Shown here: positions 1 to 7,498 of the stretch, piece by piece
How positions within the stretch are numbered: position 1 is the stretch's first letter
Layout: the number at the start of each line of letters is the position of its first letter
Assembly (NCBI RefSeq): GCF_027531025.1
Contig: NZ_JAPZQX010000004.1
Coordinates: forward strand, 310,001-374,000
DNA length: 64,000 nt
Direction of reading: 5' to 3'
Source of the DNA: Novosphingobium sp.
Lineage (GTDB): Bacteria > Pseudomonadota > Alphaproteobacteria > Sphingomonadales > Sphingomonadaceae
Translations under genes and position numbers: made by a program
The notes under the pieces: model-generated
Seen by the model: only the letters and a program-made list of their open reading frames with translations
The model's database searches: none
Told to the model about the DNA's origin: nothing

Positions 1-178
1 CGAAATCCTGCCCGTCTTCCGGCGGCAGGTTCCGGGCTGCTTCGGCCAGCACGGCGCGGGTCGCCGGGGTGGCATCGCGGGAAACCGGCGCAGTGCTGGT
101 TGCAGGCGGCGCGGCGGTGGCGCTGCCGGCTGCAAGCATGAGCAGGCCGGGGGCAAAGGCGCGGCTCAAAATGGGCAT
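1..178 (-). CDS. Probable alkyl/aryl-sulfatase (MBL fold), N-terminal part only
   Basis: Only the first 59 codons are inside the window; the gene continues past base 1. An ATG at 178-176 is preceded by a GGAGAGG ribosome binding site (184-190). The protein opens with a signal-peptide-like stretch (MPILSRAF, then a hydrophobic run ending AAPPA). It then reads DATPATRAVLAEAARNLPPE and DGQDF, which resembles the segment just after the signal peptide of secreted metallo-beta-lactamase-fold alkylsulfatases. None of the zinc-binding motifs lie in the visible part, so the family call rests on this short resemblance. It is transcribed away from the GMC oxidoreductase. Another exported protein cannot be excluded. 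Confidence 0.4.
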   Translation of the reverse strand, partial: MPILSRAFAPGLLMLAAGSATAAPPATSTAPVSRDATPATRAVLAEAARNLPPEDGQDF

Positions 179-280
179 CGTGGTCCTCTCCAGGCTGGTT
201 TGTGCCGGTTATAGTCCTGCTCTCTACGCCTCGGAACGCGCTTGCCGCCCATTCCGGGCGAGCGAAGTGGGGGTTGAAGC

Positions 281-1897
281 ATGGCACAACTGACAGCCGA
301 TTACGTGATCGTCGGAGCGGGATCGGCGGGCTGTGTGCTAGCCAACCGCCTGTCGGAGGATTCGGCCAACCGGGTGATCCTGATCGAGGCGGGCGGATCG
401 GGGCAGAGCCTGTTTGTCTCGATGCCGACCGGCTATGGCAAGACCACGGCGGAATTCGGCCATTCCTGGCACTATTCCAGCGCGCCCGAGGCCAGCATCA
501 ACGGGCGCCGGATGCTGCTGCCGCGCGGGCGCGGGCTGGGTGGGTCCTCGAACATCAACGGCCTGCTCTATGTCAGGGGGCAGGCGGCCGACTATGACAG
601 CTGGAGCAACCTTGGCGCGATCGGCTGGGGCTGGGCGGATGTCCTGCCCTACTTCGAACGTGCCGAAACCTACGCCGGCGGCGGAGACCGCATCCGCGGC
701 GCGGCCGGGCGGCTGCGGGTCGAGGAATTGCGCCACCGCGATCCGACCAACGATGCGGTGCTCGCCGCCTTTGGCGAACTCGGCGTTCCGCTCAACCCGG
801 ACTACAACGGACCGGACCAGCTTGGCGCCTTTTATTACCAGACGACGATGGCGGACGGACGGCGCTGTTCGGCCGCCGATGCTTTCCTGCGGCCCGTCAT
901 GGCCCGCCCCAACCTGACCGTGCTGACCGGCGCCCAGTGCCGCCGGGTGCTGTTCAGCGGCCGGCGCGCCAGCGGGGTGGAGATCGAACGCGGCGGAAAG
1001 GTCGAGGCGATCGCCGCGCAGGCCGAGGTGATCCTGGCGGCGGGGGCCTATCACAGCCCGAAGCTGCTGATGCTGTCGGGGATCGGGCCGGGCGCGCATC
1101 TGGCGGGGCTTGGCATTCCCGTGCTGCATGACAGCCCCGGCGTCGGGGCCGACCTGCAGGATCACTATATCCTGACCATGAGCTGGGAACTGGCCCCCGG
1201 CACCTTCAGCTATAACCGCGAGCTGGCTGGTGGGCGGCTGGTCTGGAACGTGCTGCGCTATCTTGCCACCCGGCAAGGGGCAATGACGATCCCCGCCGCG
1301 CAGACCGGGGCCTTCGTGAAGTCCGACCCGGTGCTGGACCGCCCCGATATCCAGTTCCATTGCCTGCCGGTCAGCGGCGAGCTGGAAGCAGGCGGGTCTG
1401 ATGCCAAGCCCAGCCTTTCCCCTTATCCCGGCCTGACTCTGGCGCCGACCGTCCTGCGCCCGGAATCGCGGGGCTGGGTGCGCCTGGCCAGCCCCGATCC
1501 GCTGGCCGTACCCGAGATCGTCCATAACTACCTTGAAGCGGAGGCCGACCAGCGCCTGTCGGTCAAGGCCATGCGCATGGCGCGCGAACTGGCCGCCGCC
1601 CCGTCACTGGCGCAGCTGATCCGGCGCGAATCCTACCCCGGCTCCGAGCGCAACGACGATGCTGCCCTGCTCGATTATGCCCGCCAGATCGGCAATACCG
1701 GCTATCACCCGGTCGGCACCTGCCGCATGGGCCTTGATGACCGGGCCGTGACCGATCCGCAGCTGCGGGTGAGGGGCGTGGAAGGGCTGCGGGTGATCGA
1801 CGCCTCGGTCATGCCGCGCCTGATCTCGGGCAATACCAATGCGGCCGCCATCATGATCGGCGACAAGGGCGGCGACCTGGTGCTGGGTCGCAGCTGA
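281..1897 (+). CDS. GMC-family oxidoreductase (choline dehydrogenase-like, FAD)
   Basis: A 538-residue flavoprotein of the glucose-methanol-choline family, which oxidises alcohols to aldehydes with FAD. The N-terminus has the dinucleotide-binding motif VGAGSAGCVLANRLS followed by the LIEAGG strand. The second family signature is at GRGLGGSSNINGLLYVRG and the third near AAGAYHSPKLLMLSGIGP. The C-terminal catalytic region holds the histidine in NTGYHPVGTCRMG and the closing SGNTNAAAIMIGDKG. Length is typical for BetA-like members. A GGGGG-containing ribosome site lies 9 bases before the ATG. The substrate is unknown: many sphingomonad paralogues act on aromatic or polyether alcohols. It is divergent from the partial sulfatase and convergent with the TetR gene. 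Confidence 0.9.
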   Translation: MAQLTADYVIVGAGSAGCVLANRLSEDSANRVILIEAGGSGQSLFVSMPTGYGKTTAEFGHSWHYSSAPEASINGRRMLLPRGRGLGGSSNINGLLYVRGQAADYDSWSNLGAIGWGWADVLPYFERAETYAGGGDRIRGAAGRLRVEELRHRDPTNDAVLAAFGELGVPLNPDYNGPDQLGAFYYQTTMADGRRCSAADAFLRPVMARPNLTVLTGAQCRRVLFSGRRASGVEIERGGKVEAIAAQAEVILAAGAYHSPKLLMLSGIGPGAHLAGLGIPVLHDSPGVGADLQDHYILTMSWELAPGTFSYNRELAGGRLVWNVLRYLATRQGAMTIPAAQTGAFVKSDPVLDRPDIQFHCLPVSGELEAGGSDAKPSLSPYPGLTLAPTVLRPESRGWVRLASPDPLAVPEIVHNYLEAEADQRLSVKAMRMARELAAAPSLAQLIRRESYPGSERNDDAALLDYARQIGNTGYHPVGTCRMGLDDRAVTDPQLRVRGVEGLRVIDASVMPRLISGNTNAAAIMIGDKGGDLVLGRS

Positions 1898-1905
1898 TCC
1901 CTGGC

Positions 1906-2553
1906 TCAGGTCCGGGCGCTGTTATCCGGCGCGGGAATCTGGTCGAGAATGTCGCGTAGCAGCTGTTGCAGGACCTCGACCGTCTTTTCCCTGGTTAGGC
2001 CCTCGTCCTGGCGAAACAGGCGCCAACTGTCGAAGCTGACTGCCAGCAGGATCGCACGGGCGCGATGCTCATCCTGCAGGATGGGTTCGGGCAGGATCCG
2101 GTTCAGGTTCTCGCGCTCTTTCCTGAGCAGGAATCGATAGGTTTCCATCAGCGCTGGCGAGGAGTAGCGCTGCAAGCTGCTGGCAATGCGAAAGGGCGCG
2201 ATTTCCTCGTACATCCTCGCCCGGCGCGCGATCAGTTCGAGCAGCTTCGCCTGCCAGGTTTCCGACTGGAAGGGGGCTTCGAAGGCTGGCCCATAGGCCT
2301 GCCAGAGAAGTTCGTCGATTTCGCGGTAGATCGAATCCTTGTCGTCGAAATGGCGAAAGACCGTGCGCAGGCCGACCCCGGCCTGCTCGGCAACCTTGGC
2401 GGCGCTGGGATTGACATCGCCTGCCGCGATCAGGTCCATCATGGCTTCGATGATCCTGCGGCGGCTCGAGCGGCTGCGCTCGCGTCGCCCGTCCGGATGC
2501 CGTCCGCCCCCTCCGATCGCATCGTGCAATGCCGCCTTCTGCCTGCCCATCAT
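1906..2553 (-). CDS. TetR-family transcriptional regulator
   Basis: A 215-residue TetR/AcrR-type repressor. The N-terminal helix-turn-helix is clear: RRRIIEAMMDLIAAGDVNPS followed by AAKVAEQAGVGLRTVFRHF and DDKDSIYREI, the usual helix 2, recognition helix and YxHF-like turn. The C-terminal ligand domain is not assignable to a known effector. Two adjacent ATGs (2553 and 2550) are possible starts; a GGGA lies just upstream of both. It is the only regulator in the first 8 kb, so it is the natural candidate to bind the repeated TGGCA-N7-TGCCA palindromes in the arylsulfatase/GST and hydrolase/peptidase promoters. That link is inference. Confidence 0.9.
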   Translation of the reverse strand: MMGRQKAALHDAIGGGGRHPDGRRERSRSSRRRIIEAMMDLIAAGDVNPSAAKVAEQAGVGLRTVFRHFDDKDSIYREIDELLWQAYGPAFEAPFQSETWQAKLLELIARRARMYEEIAPFRIASSLQRYSSPALMETYRFLLRKERENLNRILPEPILQDEHRARAILLAVSFDSWRLFRQDEGLTREKTVEVLQQLLRDILDQIPAPDNSART

Positions 2554-2706
2554 GATCCCATCTGTATTTGCGCGCGAGCCAGGCGCTTAGCCCGCCACGC
2601 GACAAAGTCCTTGTGCGGTGGCCGCCATGCCCGACAATCGCCCACCTGGCATCCCCCAAAGCCAAGCGCCTTCGTCGCTTCAGTCCGAACCGGGCTGGAG
2701 AGAGGA

Positions 2707-3345
2707 TCAGCCAGCGGGGGGATTGTTCGCCCTCCGGGCTTGTAAGCGATCGATTGCAGCCAGCCCAGCCCAGGCCAGCACAAGCAGCGCCAGCCCGACC
2801 AGCAGGCGTATGTGTACAAAGGTGAGCGTCGGCCGCGTGATGAAGACTTCGGTGTGGGCCAGTGCGGCAAACTTGTGCTTGCCGGCCGCGGGCATGGCCG
2901 GGTCAACGGCCATTTCCAGCAGATCGCGCAAGGAACGATATCGCACCACTGCCACGCGATCGATGCCCCGGCCGTATTCTCCCAGCATCAGGCCCACCCG
3001 CTCGCTCACGAAGACGGGATGGCCGCCGCGCGACAGCAGGATTGGCAGGAGGGCTTCGGAATACTGCGCCTCGGCCGCCAGCGCCGCCTGGCCTTGCTTG
3101 CGGGTTTCGAGATTGACGGCATAGAATTCCCGGCCATCGTCTTGCCGGACCATCTCGGCAAGATTGCGGATCAGGCTGCCCGGAGGCGCCGTGGCACGAT
3201 TGACCCCATAAGTCTGCTCTAGCCGGGCCAGCAGGCGCTCGCTCTCCGCGTCGGTCAGCCGGTCGCCATTACCGCCATACCAGCTCCAGAACCCGGCGTA
3301 GAGCAGGGCAAGAATCCCCAGCCAGGCCCATTTCGTCTTCGTCAT
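2707..3345 (-). CDS. Hypothetical two-helix membrane protein
   Basis: A 212-residue protein I do not recognise. It has an N-terminal transmembrane helix (WAWLGILALLYAGFWSWYG), a roughly 140-residue extracytoplasmic segment rich in charged residues, and a C-terminal helix (LLVGLALLVLAWAGLAAI) followed by a basic tail. It starts 17 bases after the arylsulfatase stop, with AGGAG 8 bases before the ATG, so it is almost certainly co-transcribed with the sulfatase. Its role may be in sulfatase maturation, export or substrate uptake, but nothing in the sequence decides this. Confidence 0.75.
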   Translation of the reverse strand: MTKTKWAWLGILALLYAGFWSWYGGNGDRLTDAESERLLARLEQTYGVNRATAPPGSLIRNLAEMVRQDDGREFYAVNLETRKQGQAALAAEAQYSEALLPILLSRGGHPVFVSERVGLMLGEYGRGIDRVAVVRYRSLRDLLEMAVDPAMPAAGKHKFAALAHTEVFITRPTLTFVHIRLLVGLALLVLAWAGLAAIDRLQARRANNPPAG

Positions 3346-3362
3346 GCCGCAGCTCCTGCCGA

Positions 3363-5036
3363 TCAGTTGGGCCAGTAGATGAACTCGTCACCCGGCGCGA
3401 AGCGCTCGGCCAGGGTCTTGTCGACCATGATCGCGCTGTCGGTGGTGCTAGGATAGAGCGGCGGCTTGCGGCCCCGGTGGTGCGCATCGATCAGCGCCTG
3501 CAATTCGGCGCGCTTCTCGGGGCGTCGGTCGGCCAGGTTGACCCGCTCGGTCGGATCGCTTGCCAGGTCGAACAGCCAGGTCTTGCCCTGCTTCTCGTTC
3601 ACCTGGAGCTTCCAGTTTCCGGCGCGCACCGCCTTGTAGTAGCCGCTGTTCCAGAACAGCGGCGCATTGGCCCGGGCAACCGGACCGCTGCCGGTGGCAG
3701 CCGGAAGCAGGTTGCGCCCGTCGATTGTCACGCCTTGCGGCAAGCTGGCGCCACCCGCGGCGGCCAGCGTCGGCATCAGGTCGACATGTCCGACCGGCAG
3801 GCCAACCGCGGTGCCGGGCCGGATCCGTGCCGGCCAGCGGGCGAACAGCGGCACCCGGATGCCGCCTTCGAAGAAGTTGATCTTGAAGCCGCGATAAGGG
3901 GCGTTCACTTCGGGCAGGCCGATATAGCCGGCACCGCCGTTGTCGCTGGAGATGACGATCAGCGTGTTGTCATCAAGCCCCTGTTCTTTCAGCTTGGCCA
4001 TGATCCGGCCGACACTGCGGTCAAGCGAGCGGACCATGGCGGCGTGGACCCGGCGGCGATGCGGCGTGATACTGCCAACCGCCTCGTAATCCTCGCGCGT
4101 TGCCTGAAGCGGGGTGTGGACGCCCCAATGCGCCAGGTAGAGGAAGAAGGGCCGGTTGCGGTTGGCCTCGATCACCTTGAGCGATTCATCCGTCCAGTAA
4201 TCCGCCAGGTAGCCGCCCGGTGCGAACCACGCACCCCGGTTGTAGGAAGTGGCAAACCGCATCGAGGCCCAGAGGAAGCGGTCGATCGGATCGAAATCGA
4301 CCCTGGCATTGACCACGCGCGGATCGTCCTCGGGCAGGTGCAGCCCGCTTTCCATCATCAGGCTTTCGTCAAAGCCCTGGTCATTGGGGTGGAACCCCTT
4401 GCCGTTGCCAAGGTGCCACTTGCCGATGTGGACGGTGTGATAGCCGCGCGTCTTGAGCACCTCGGCAATCGTGACTTCCGATCCCGGCAGGCCCTGCTCG
4501 GCAAAGGGTGGAGCGGACTTTTTCATGTCCGCGTCATAGCGGCCCGGCGGCAGGTCCCCCCGGATCTGGCCCGCTGCCATGTTGACCAGGCGGCCGAACC
4601 CGGTGGGAGTTGGGGTGTATTCGAAGCCGGTGCGGGTTGAATAGCGGCCAGTCATCAGCTGCGCGCGCGACGGGGCGCAGGTGGCATTGCCGGCATAGGC
4701 CTGGGAAAAGATCGCGCCTTCGGCTGCTAGCTTGTCAATATTGGGCGTGGGTACCCGCCCGCCGGCAGCGCCGCCGCCGAAGGTCGAAAGGTCGTTGATG
4801 CCAAGGTCGTCGAACAGGATGAAGACGATGTTCGGCGGCGGCGCTCCCGCAGCCGGGACGGCCTGCTCGGCCGGGCCGCTCTGCCACGGTATCGGCCGGT
4901 TAGGACCGACCTCCGCCTGCCCTGACCGGTATTGGACATAGGCCAGTGCCAGTGAGGTCCGGTTGGCATAGGCCAACCCGCCCAGCGCGATTGCCGCGGC
5001 CACCGGGGCAAGAACGAGTTTCTGCCAGCGCCGCAT
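3363..5036 (-). CDS. Arylsulfatase (type I, formylglycine-dependent)
   Basis: A 557-residue sulfatase of the alkaline-phosphatase superfamily, hydrolysing sulfate esters. The metal-binding start NIVFILFDDLG carries D76 and D77. The formylglycine signature C-A-P-S-R begins at Cys120 and continues AQLMTGRYSTRTG. HIGKWHLG and the SDNGG metal site later in the chain are also present. An N-terminal hydrophobic helix (residues 6-25) suggests export or membrane anchoring. Cys-type sulfatases need a formylglycine-generating enzyme, which is not in this window. GAGGG precedes the ATG by 6 bases. The promoter is shared with the divergent GST-like gene and contains two copies of a palindromic operator. 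Confidence 0.93.
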   Translation of the reverse strand: MRRWQKLVLAPVAAAIALGGLAYANRTSLALAYVQYRSGQAEVGPNRPIPWQSGPAEQAVPAAGAPPPNIVFILFDDLGINDLSTFGGGAAGGRVPTPNIDKLAAEGAIFSQAYAGNATCAPSRAQLMTGRYSTRTGFEYTPTPTGFGRLVNMAAGQIRGDLPPGRYDADMKKSAPPFAEQGLPGSEVTIAEVLKTRGYHTVHIGKWHLGNGKGFHPNDQGFDESLMMESGLHLPEDDPRVVNARVDFDPIDRFLWASMRFATSYNRGAWFAPGGYLADYWTDESLKVIEANRNRPFFLYLAHWGVHTPLQATREDYEAVGSITPHRRRVHAAMVRSLDRSVGRIMAKLKEQGLDDNTLIVISSDNGGAGYIGLPEVNAPYRGFKINFFEGGIRVPLFARWPARIRPGTAVGLPVGHVDLMPTLAAAGGASLPQGVTIDGRNLLPAATGSGPVARANAPLFWNSGYYKAVRAGNWKLQVNEKQGKTWLFDLASDPTERVNLADRRPEKRAELQALIDAHHRGRKPPLYPSTTDSAIMVDKTLAERFAPGDEFIYWPN

Positions 5037-5090
5037 CGCAAACCCTCACCGCTGCTGTGCCATCCGGCTGGACGCCGTAAGCTTGCAATA

Positions 5091-5113
5091 TATTGGCATA
5101 TATAGTGCCATAT
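5091..5113. promoter_or_regulatory. Operator copy 1: TGGCA-N7-TGCCA
   Basis: Inverted repeat with half-sites TGGCA at 5094-5098 and TGCCA at 5106-5110, separated by 7 bases and flanked by AT-rich sequence. It lies between the divergent arylsulfatase (start 5036) and GST-like gene (start 5194). The same architecture recurs at 5146-5162 and 7299-7315, which argues for a specific regulator. The size and dyad fit a TetR-type dimer. Confidence 0.65.
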
Positions 5114-5140
5114 TAGTTGTCAACGGAGTTGCGTGGTCGA

Positions 5141-5167
5141 TATTGTGGCACTATGCATGTCATAATA
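5141..5167. promoter_or_regulatory. Operator copy 2 (degenerate): TGGCA-N7-TGTCA
   Basis: Second palindrome in the same divergent promoter. TGGCA is at 5146-5150 and TGTCA at 5158-5162, again with a 7-base spacer, and the outer flanks ATATT (5140-5144) and AATAT (5164-5168) are also complementary. It is 52 bases from copy 1, about five helical turns, which would allow cooperative binding on one face of the DNA. One half-site differs by one base from the other copies. Confidence 0.55.
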
Positions 5168-5193
5168 TTGACCGCTTCGATGGAGTCTATCAC

Positions 5194-6357
5194 GTGACCT
5201 ACTCCCTGTATGGCATGGCCGGCTCGCTCTATACCGCCCGGGTGCGCTCCTACATGCGCACGAACGCGGTTCCCTTTGTCGAACTGAAGGCTGGCAGCGA
5301 AGAGTTTGTCCAGCGGATGGTCCCACAGATCGGACGATGGATCATTCCGGTTATCCAGACCCCATCCGGCAAGATCATCCAGGATGGGGCCGACATCATC
5401 GATCATCTTGAAGCTGCCGGATACAGCAAATGGCCGATCTATCGCCAGGCTCCGCCGCTGCGGGTTATCGCGCACCTGTTCGAACTGTTTGGCTCGCATG
5501 GGCTGCTGCGGCCGGCAATGCATTACCGTTGGAACTTCGACGCCGTTAACCTGCCGTTCCTGCGTCATGCCTTTCGCGATGTGCTGCCGTCCGGGCTGCC
5601 GCGCGAGGCCGAGGACATGGTGTTCGAGCAGGCCAGCGGGCGCATGCGCCAGGCGGCGGTCGCCTTCGGGGTAAATCCCGATACCTTCGCCTTGGTTGAG
5701 GAGCAGTACAGGGCCTTCCTGCAACTGTTCGAAGAACACCTGCGCGACTCTCCGTTCATCCTCGGTGGCCACCCCACGATCGCGGACTATGGCATGATCG
5801 GGGCGATGCACGCCCATCTTGGCCGCGATCCTGCACCGCTGCATCTGATGCAGACCACGGCTCCCAGCGTCTTTCGCTGGGTCGAGCGGATGACCATGCC
5901 GGAGACCTTCATTGATGAAAGCTATGCCAAGGCGGATGAGTTACTCTTTAGCCCGGATGCACTTCCCGCCAGCCTGCTGGCGCTGATGCGCTTCATCGCG
6001 GCGGATTACCTGCCCGAAATCACGGCGCATGTCGGGCACGCGAATGCCTGGATCGCAACCCAGCCAGCGGCCGAACTGGACGCCGCATACGCGGACAAGG
6101 CTCAGGCGAAGAATATGGGGCTGGCACCTTTCGCCTGGCATGGCGCGCAGATCGCCACGGTGGTTCTGCCCTATCGGTTCTACCTGCTGCAGCGGTTGCA
6201 GGATGCCTTTGACGCACTTGAGGCGACCGACCGGGAGGCCGTGACGGTACTTTTTACGGAAACCGGCCTTGGCAGCCTGTTCGAGCTGCGCTGTACCCGT
6301 CGCCTGGAGCGCCTCGACAACCGCGAAGTTTGGGGCATGGCGTCCTCCGCGGCTTGA
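5194..6357 (+). CDS. Glutathione S-transferase-like protein with extended C-terminus
   Basis: A 387-residue protein. The N-terminal thioredoxin-like GST domain (SLYGMAGSLYTARVRSYM, then WIIPVIQTPSGK and the GSH-contact IIQDGADIIDHLEA) is followed by an all-helical C-terminal domain containing GGHPTIADYGMIGAMHAHL. About 130 extra residues after the GST fold are not assigned. I start at the GTG at 5194 because GGAG lies 8 bases upstream and the protein then begins directly with the GST strand. An upstream ATG at 5083 would translate through both operators. It is divergent from the arylsulfatase. GST-like proteins in such clusters may conjugate or isomerise reactive intermediates; the substrate is unknown. 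Confidence 0.8.
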   Translation: MTYSLYGMAGSLYTARVRSYMRTNAVPFVELKAGSEEFVQRMVPQIGRWIIPVIQTPSGKIIQDGADIIDHLEAAGYSKWPIYRQAPPLRVIAHLFELFGSHGLLRPAMHYRWNFDAVNLPFLRHAFRDVLPSGLPREAEDMVFEQASGRMRQAAVAFGVNPDTFALVEEQYRAFLQLFEEHLRDSPFILGGHPTIADYGMIGAMHAHLGRDPAPLHLMQTTAPSVFRWVERMTMPETFIDESYAKADELLFSPDALPASLLALMRFIAADYLPEITAHVGHANAWIATQPAAELDAAYADKAQAKNMGLAPFAWHGAQIATVVLPYRFYLLQRLQDAFDALEATDREAVTVLFTETGLGSLFELRCTRRLERLDNREVWGMASSAA

Positions 6358-6379
6358 GCCGCGATCCCGGCTAAGCCGC
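6349..6379. terminator. Bidirectional hairpin between convergent genes
   Basis: Inverted repeat GCGGCTT (6349-6355) and AAGCCGC (6373-6379), with an inner AGCCG/CGGCT pair, spans the ends of the convergent GST-like and hydrolase genes. No strong T-run follows, so termination efficiency is uncertain. Confidence 0.5.
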
Positions 6380-7231
6380 TTGCCCCCCGGCAGGGCGGCC
6401 AGCGCCATTTTCCATCATGAAGTCCAGCAGCAACCTGTTCACTGCCTCGGGCGCGTCACGCTGCAGCCAGTGACCCCCGCCGTGGATCAGTTCGAAGCGG
6501 AATGGTCCGTTCACGAAGCGGCCGGTCTCGCGCATCGGCTGGGCGGTGATATAGGGATCGTTGTCCGATGCGATCCCCATGACCGGAATACCCTTGCAGT
6601 TCGGCACGTTCCGTTCGCGAAACATCCGCAGGTTAGCGCGGTAATAGTTGATCCCGGCCGTGAGGCGGCCGGGACGCGACAGCCGCGCCACGGCTTGATC
6701 CGCCTCCTCGGCTGATGCCGCCATTGCCCGGACCATCCGCCAGTCGCGCCCGCGCAGCAGCCACTCGCCCAGTCCCCGGATCTGGAACAGGAAGATGTAA
6801 TAGCTCTTCAGCATCTGCCGCAGCCCGCCGGTGCCCAGCGCTGCCGGATGGCCAACCGAAAGCGCGGCATAACGGGCAATCCGCTCCGGATGGGCCAACA
6901 CCAGTCGCCAGCCGATCAGCGCCCCCCAGTCGTGCGCGACCAGCGTGACCTGCTCGATCGAGAAGTGATCGAGCACGGCGATCATGTCAGCAACCAGCAG
7001 TTCGATGCGATAGTCGGCTATGGATGTCGGAATGGCGGACTGACCGCAGCCCCGCGTATCGGGCGCGATCACCCGATAACCGGCCGATACCAGCGCCGGG
7101 ATCTGCTTCGACCAGACCGAATGATCGTCAGGAAAGCCATGCAACAGCAGCACGGGTGGACCCTCACCAGCGACATGGACGGCAAGTTCGACTTCGCCGG
7201 ACTGGACGCGGTGGGTTTGCAGGTTGGTCAT
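6371..7231 (-). CDS. Alpha/beta hydrolase, epoxide hydrolase-like
   Basis: A 286-residue alpha/beta hydrolase. HGFPDDHSVW carries the oxyanion-hole HGxP motif. The nucleophile elbow reads VAHDWGALIGW with aspartate at the nucleophile position, as in epoxide hydrolases and haloalkane dehalogenases rather than serine esterases. The C-terminal catalytic histidine is in HGGGHWLQRDAPEAVN. I chose the ATG at 7231 because GAAGG lies about 8 bases upstream; in-frame ATGs at 7249 and 7288 are alternatives. The promoter contains the third palindromic operator (7296-7318) and is shared with the divergent M24 peptidase. Confidence 0.87.
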   Translation of the reverse strand: MTNLQTHRVQSGEVELAVHVAGEGPPVLLLHGFPDDHSVWSKQIPALVSAGYRVIAPDTRGCGQSAIPTSIADYRIELLVADMIAVLDHFSIEQVTLVAHDWGALIGWRLVLAHPERIARYAALSVGHPAALGTGGLRQMLKSYYIFLFQIRGLGEWLLRGRDWRMVRAMAASAEEADQAVARLSRPGRLTAGINYYRANLRMFRERNVPNCKGIPVMGIASDNDPYITAQPMRETGRFVNGPFRFELIHGGGHWLQRDAPEAVNRLLLDFMMENGAGRPAGGQAA

Positions 7232-7295
7232 CGCTTGCCCTTCAGTCATGTCGTGCCGGACAATTGAGGCTGATCGGAACCGGTTCACTGGAATG

Positions 7296-7318
7296 TATTG
7301 GCAGTATAAGTGCCAATA
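7296..7318. promoter_or_regulatory. Operator copy 3: TATTGGCA-N7-TGCCAATA
   Basis: Perfect 8-base inverted repeat, TATTGGCA at 7296-7303 and TGCCAATA at 7311-7318, with a 7-base spacer. It is the best of three copies in the window and lies between the divergent hydrolase (start 7231) and M24 peptidase (start 7499). The match in arm sequence and spacer to 5094-5110 makes a shared regulator likely. Confidence 0.7.
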
Positions 7319-7498
7319 TACTTCGCGTCAAACGGAATGGGCGATTGGCACGGCTTGGGCCACATGTCATCGGATGGCGGCAGAAGGCTCTCACGGTTGC
7401 GATCCATGCTCCGCAGTTTCAGGCCCGATCCTCGCTGCGGCTTGATCCCAGCGTGGTGAACCGCCAGTGTCGCCGCAAGGCATGAGGGGATATGCGGA

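Noticed and set aside
338..1525. 395-codon open frame opposite the GMC oxidoreductase
   Set aside because: It is the antisense shadow of a clearly recognisable protein; high GC leaves such frames open by chance. It has no domain features.
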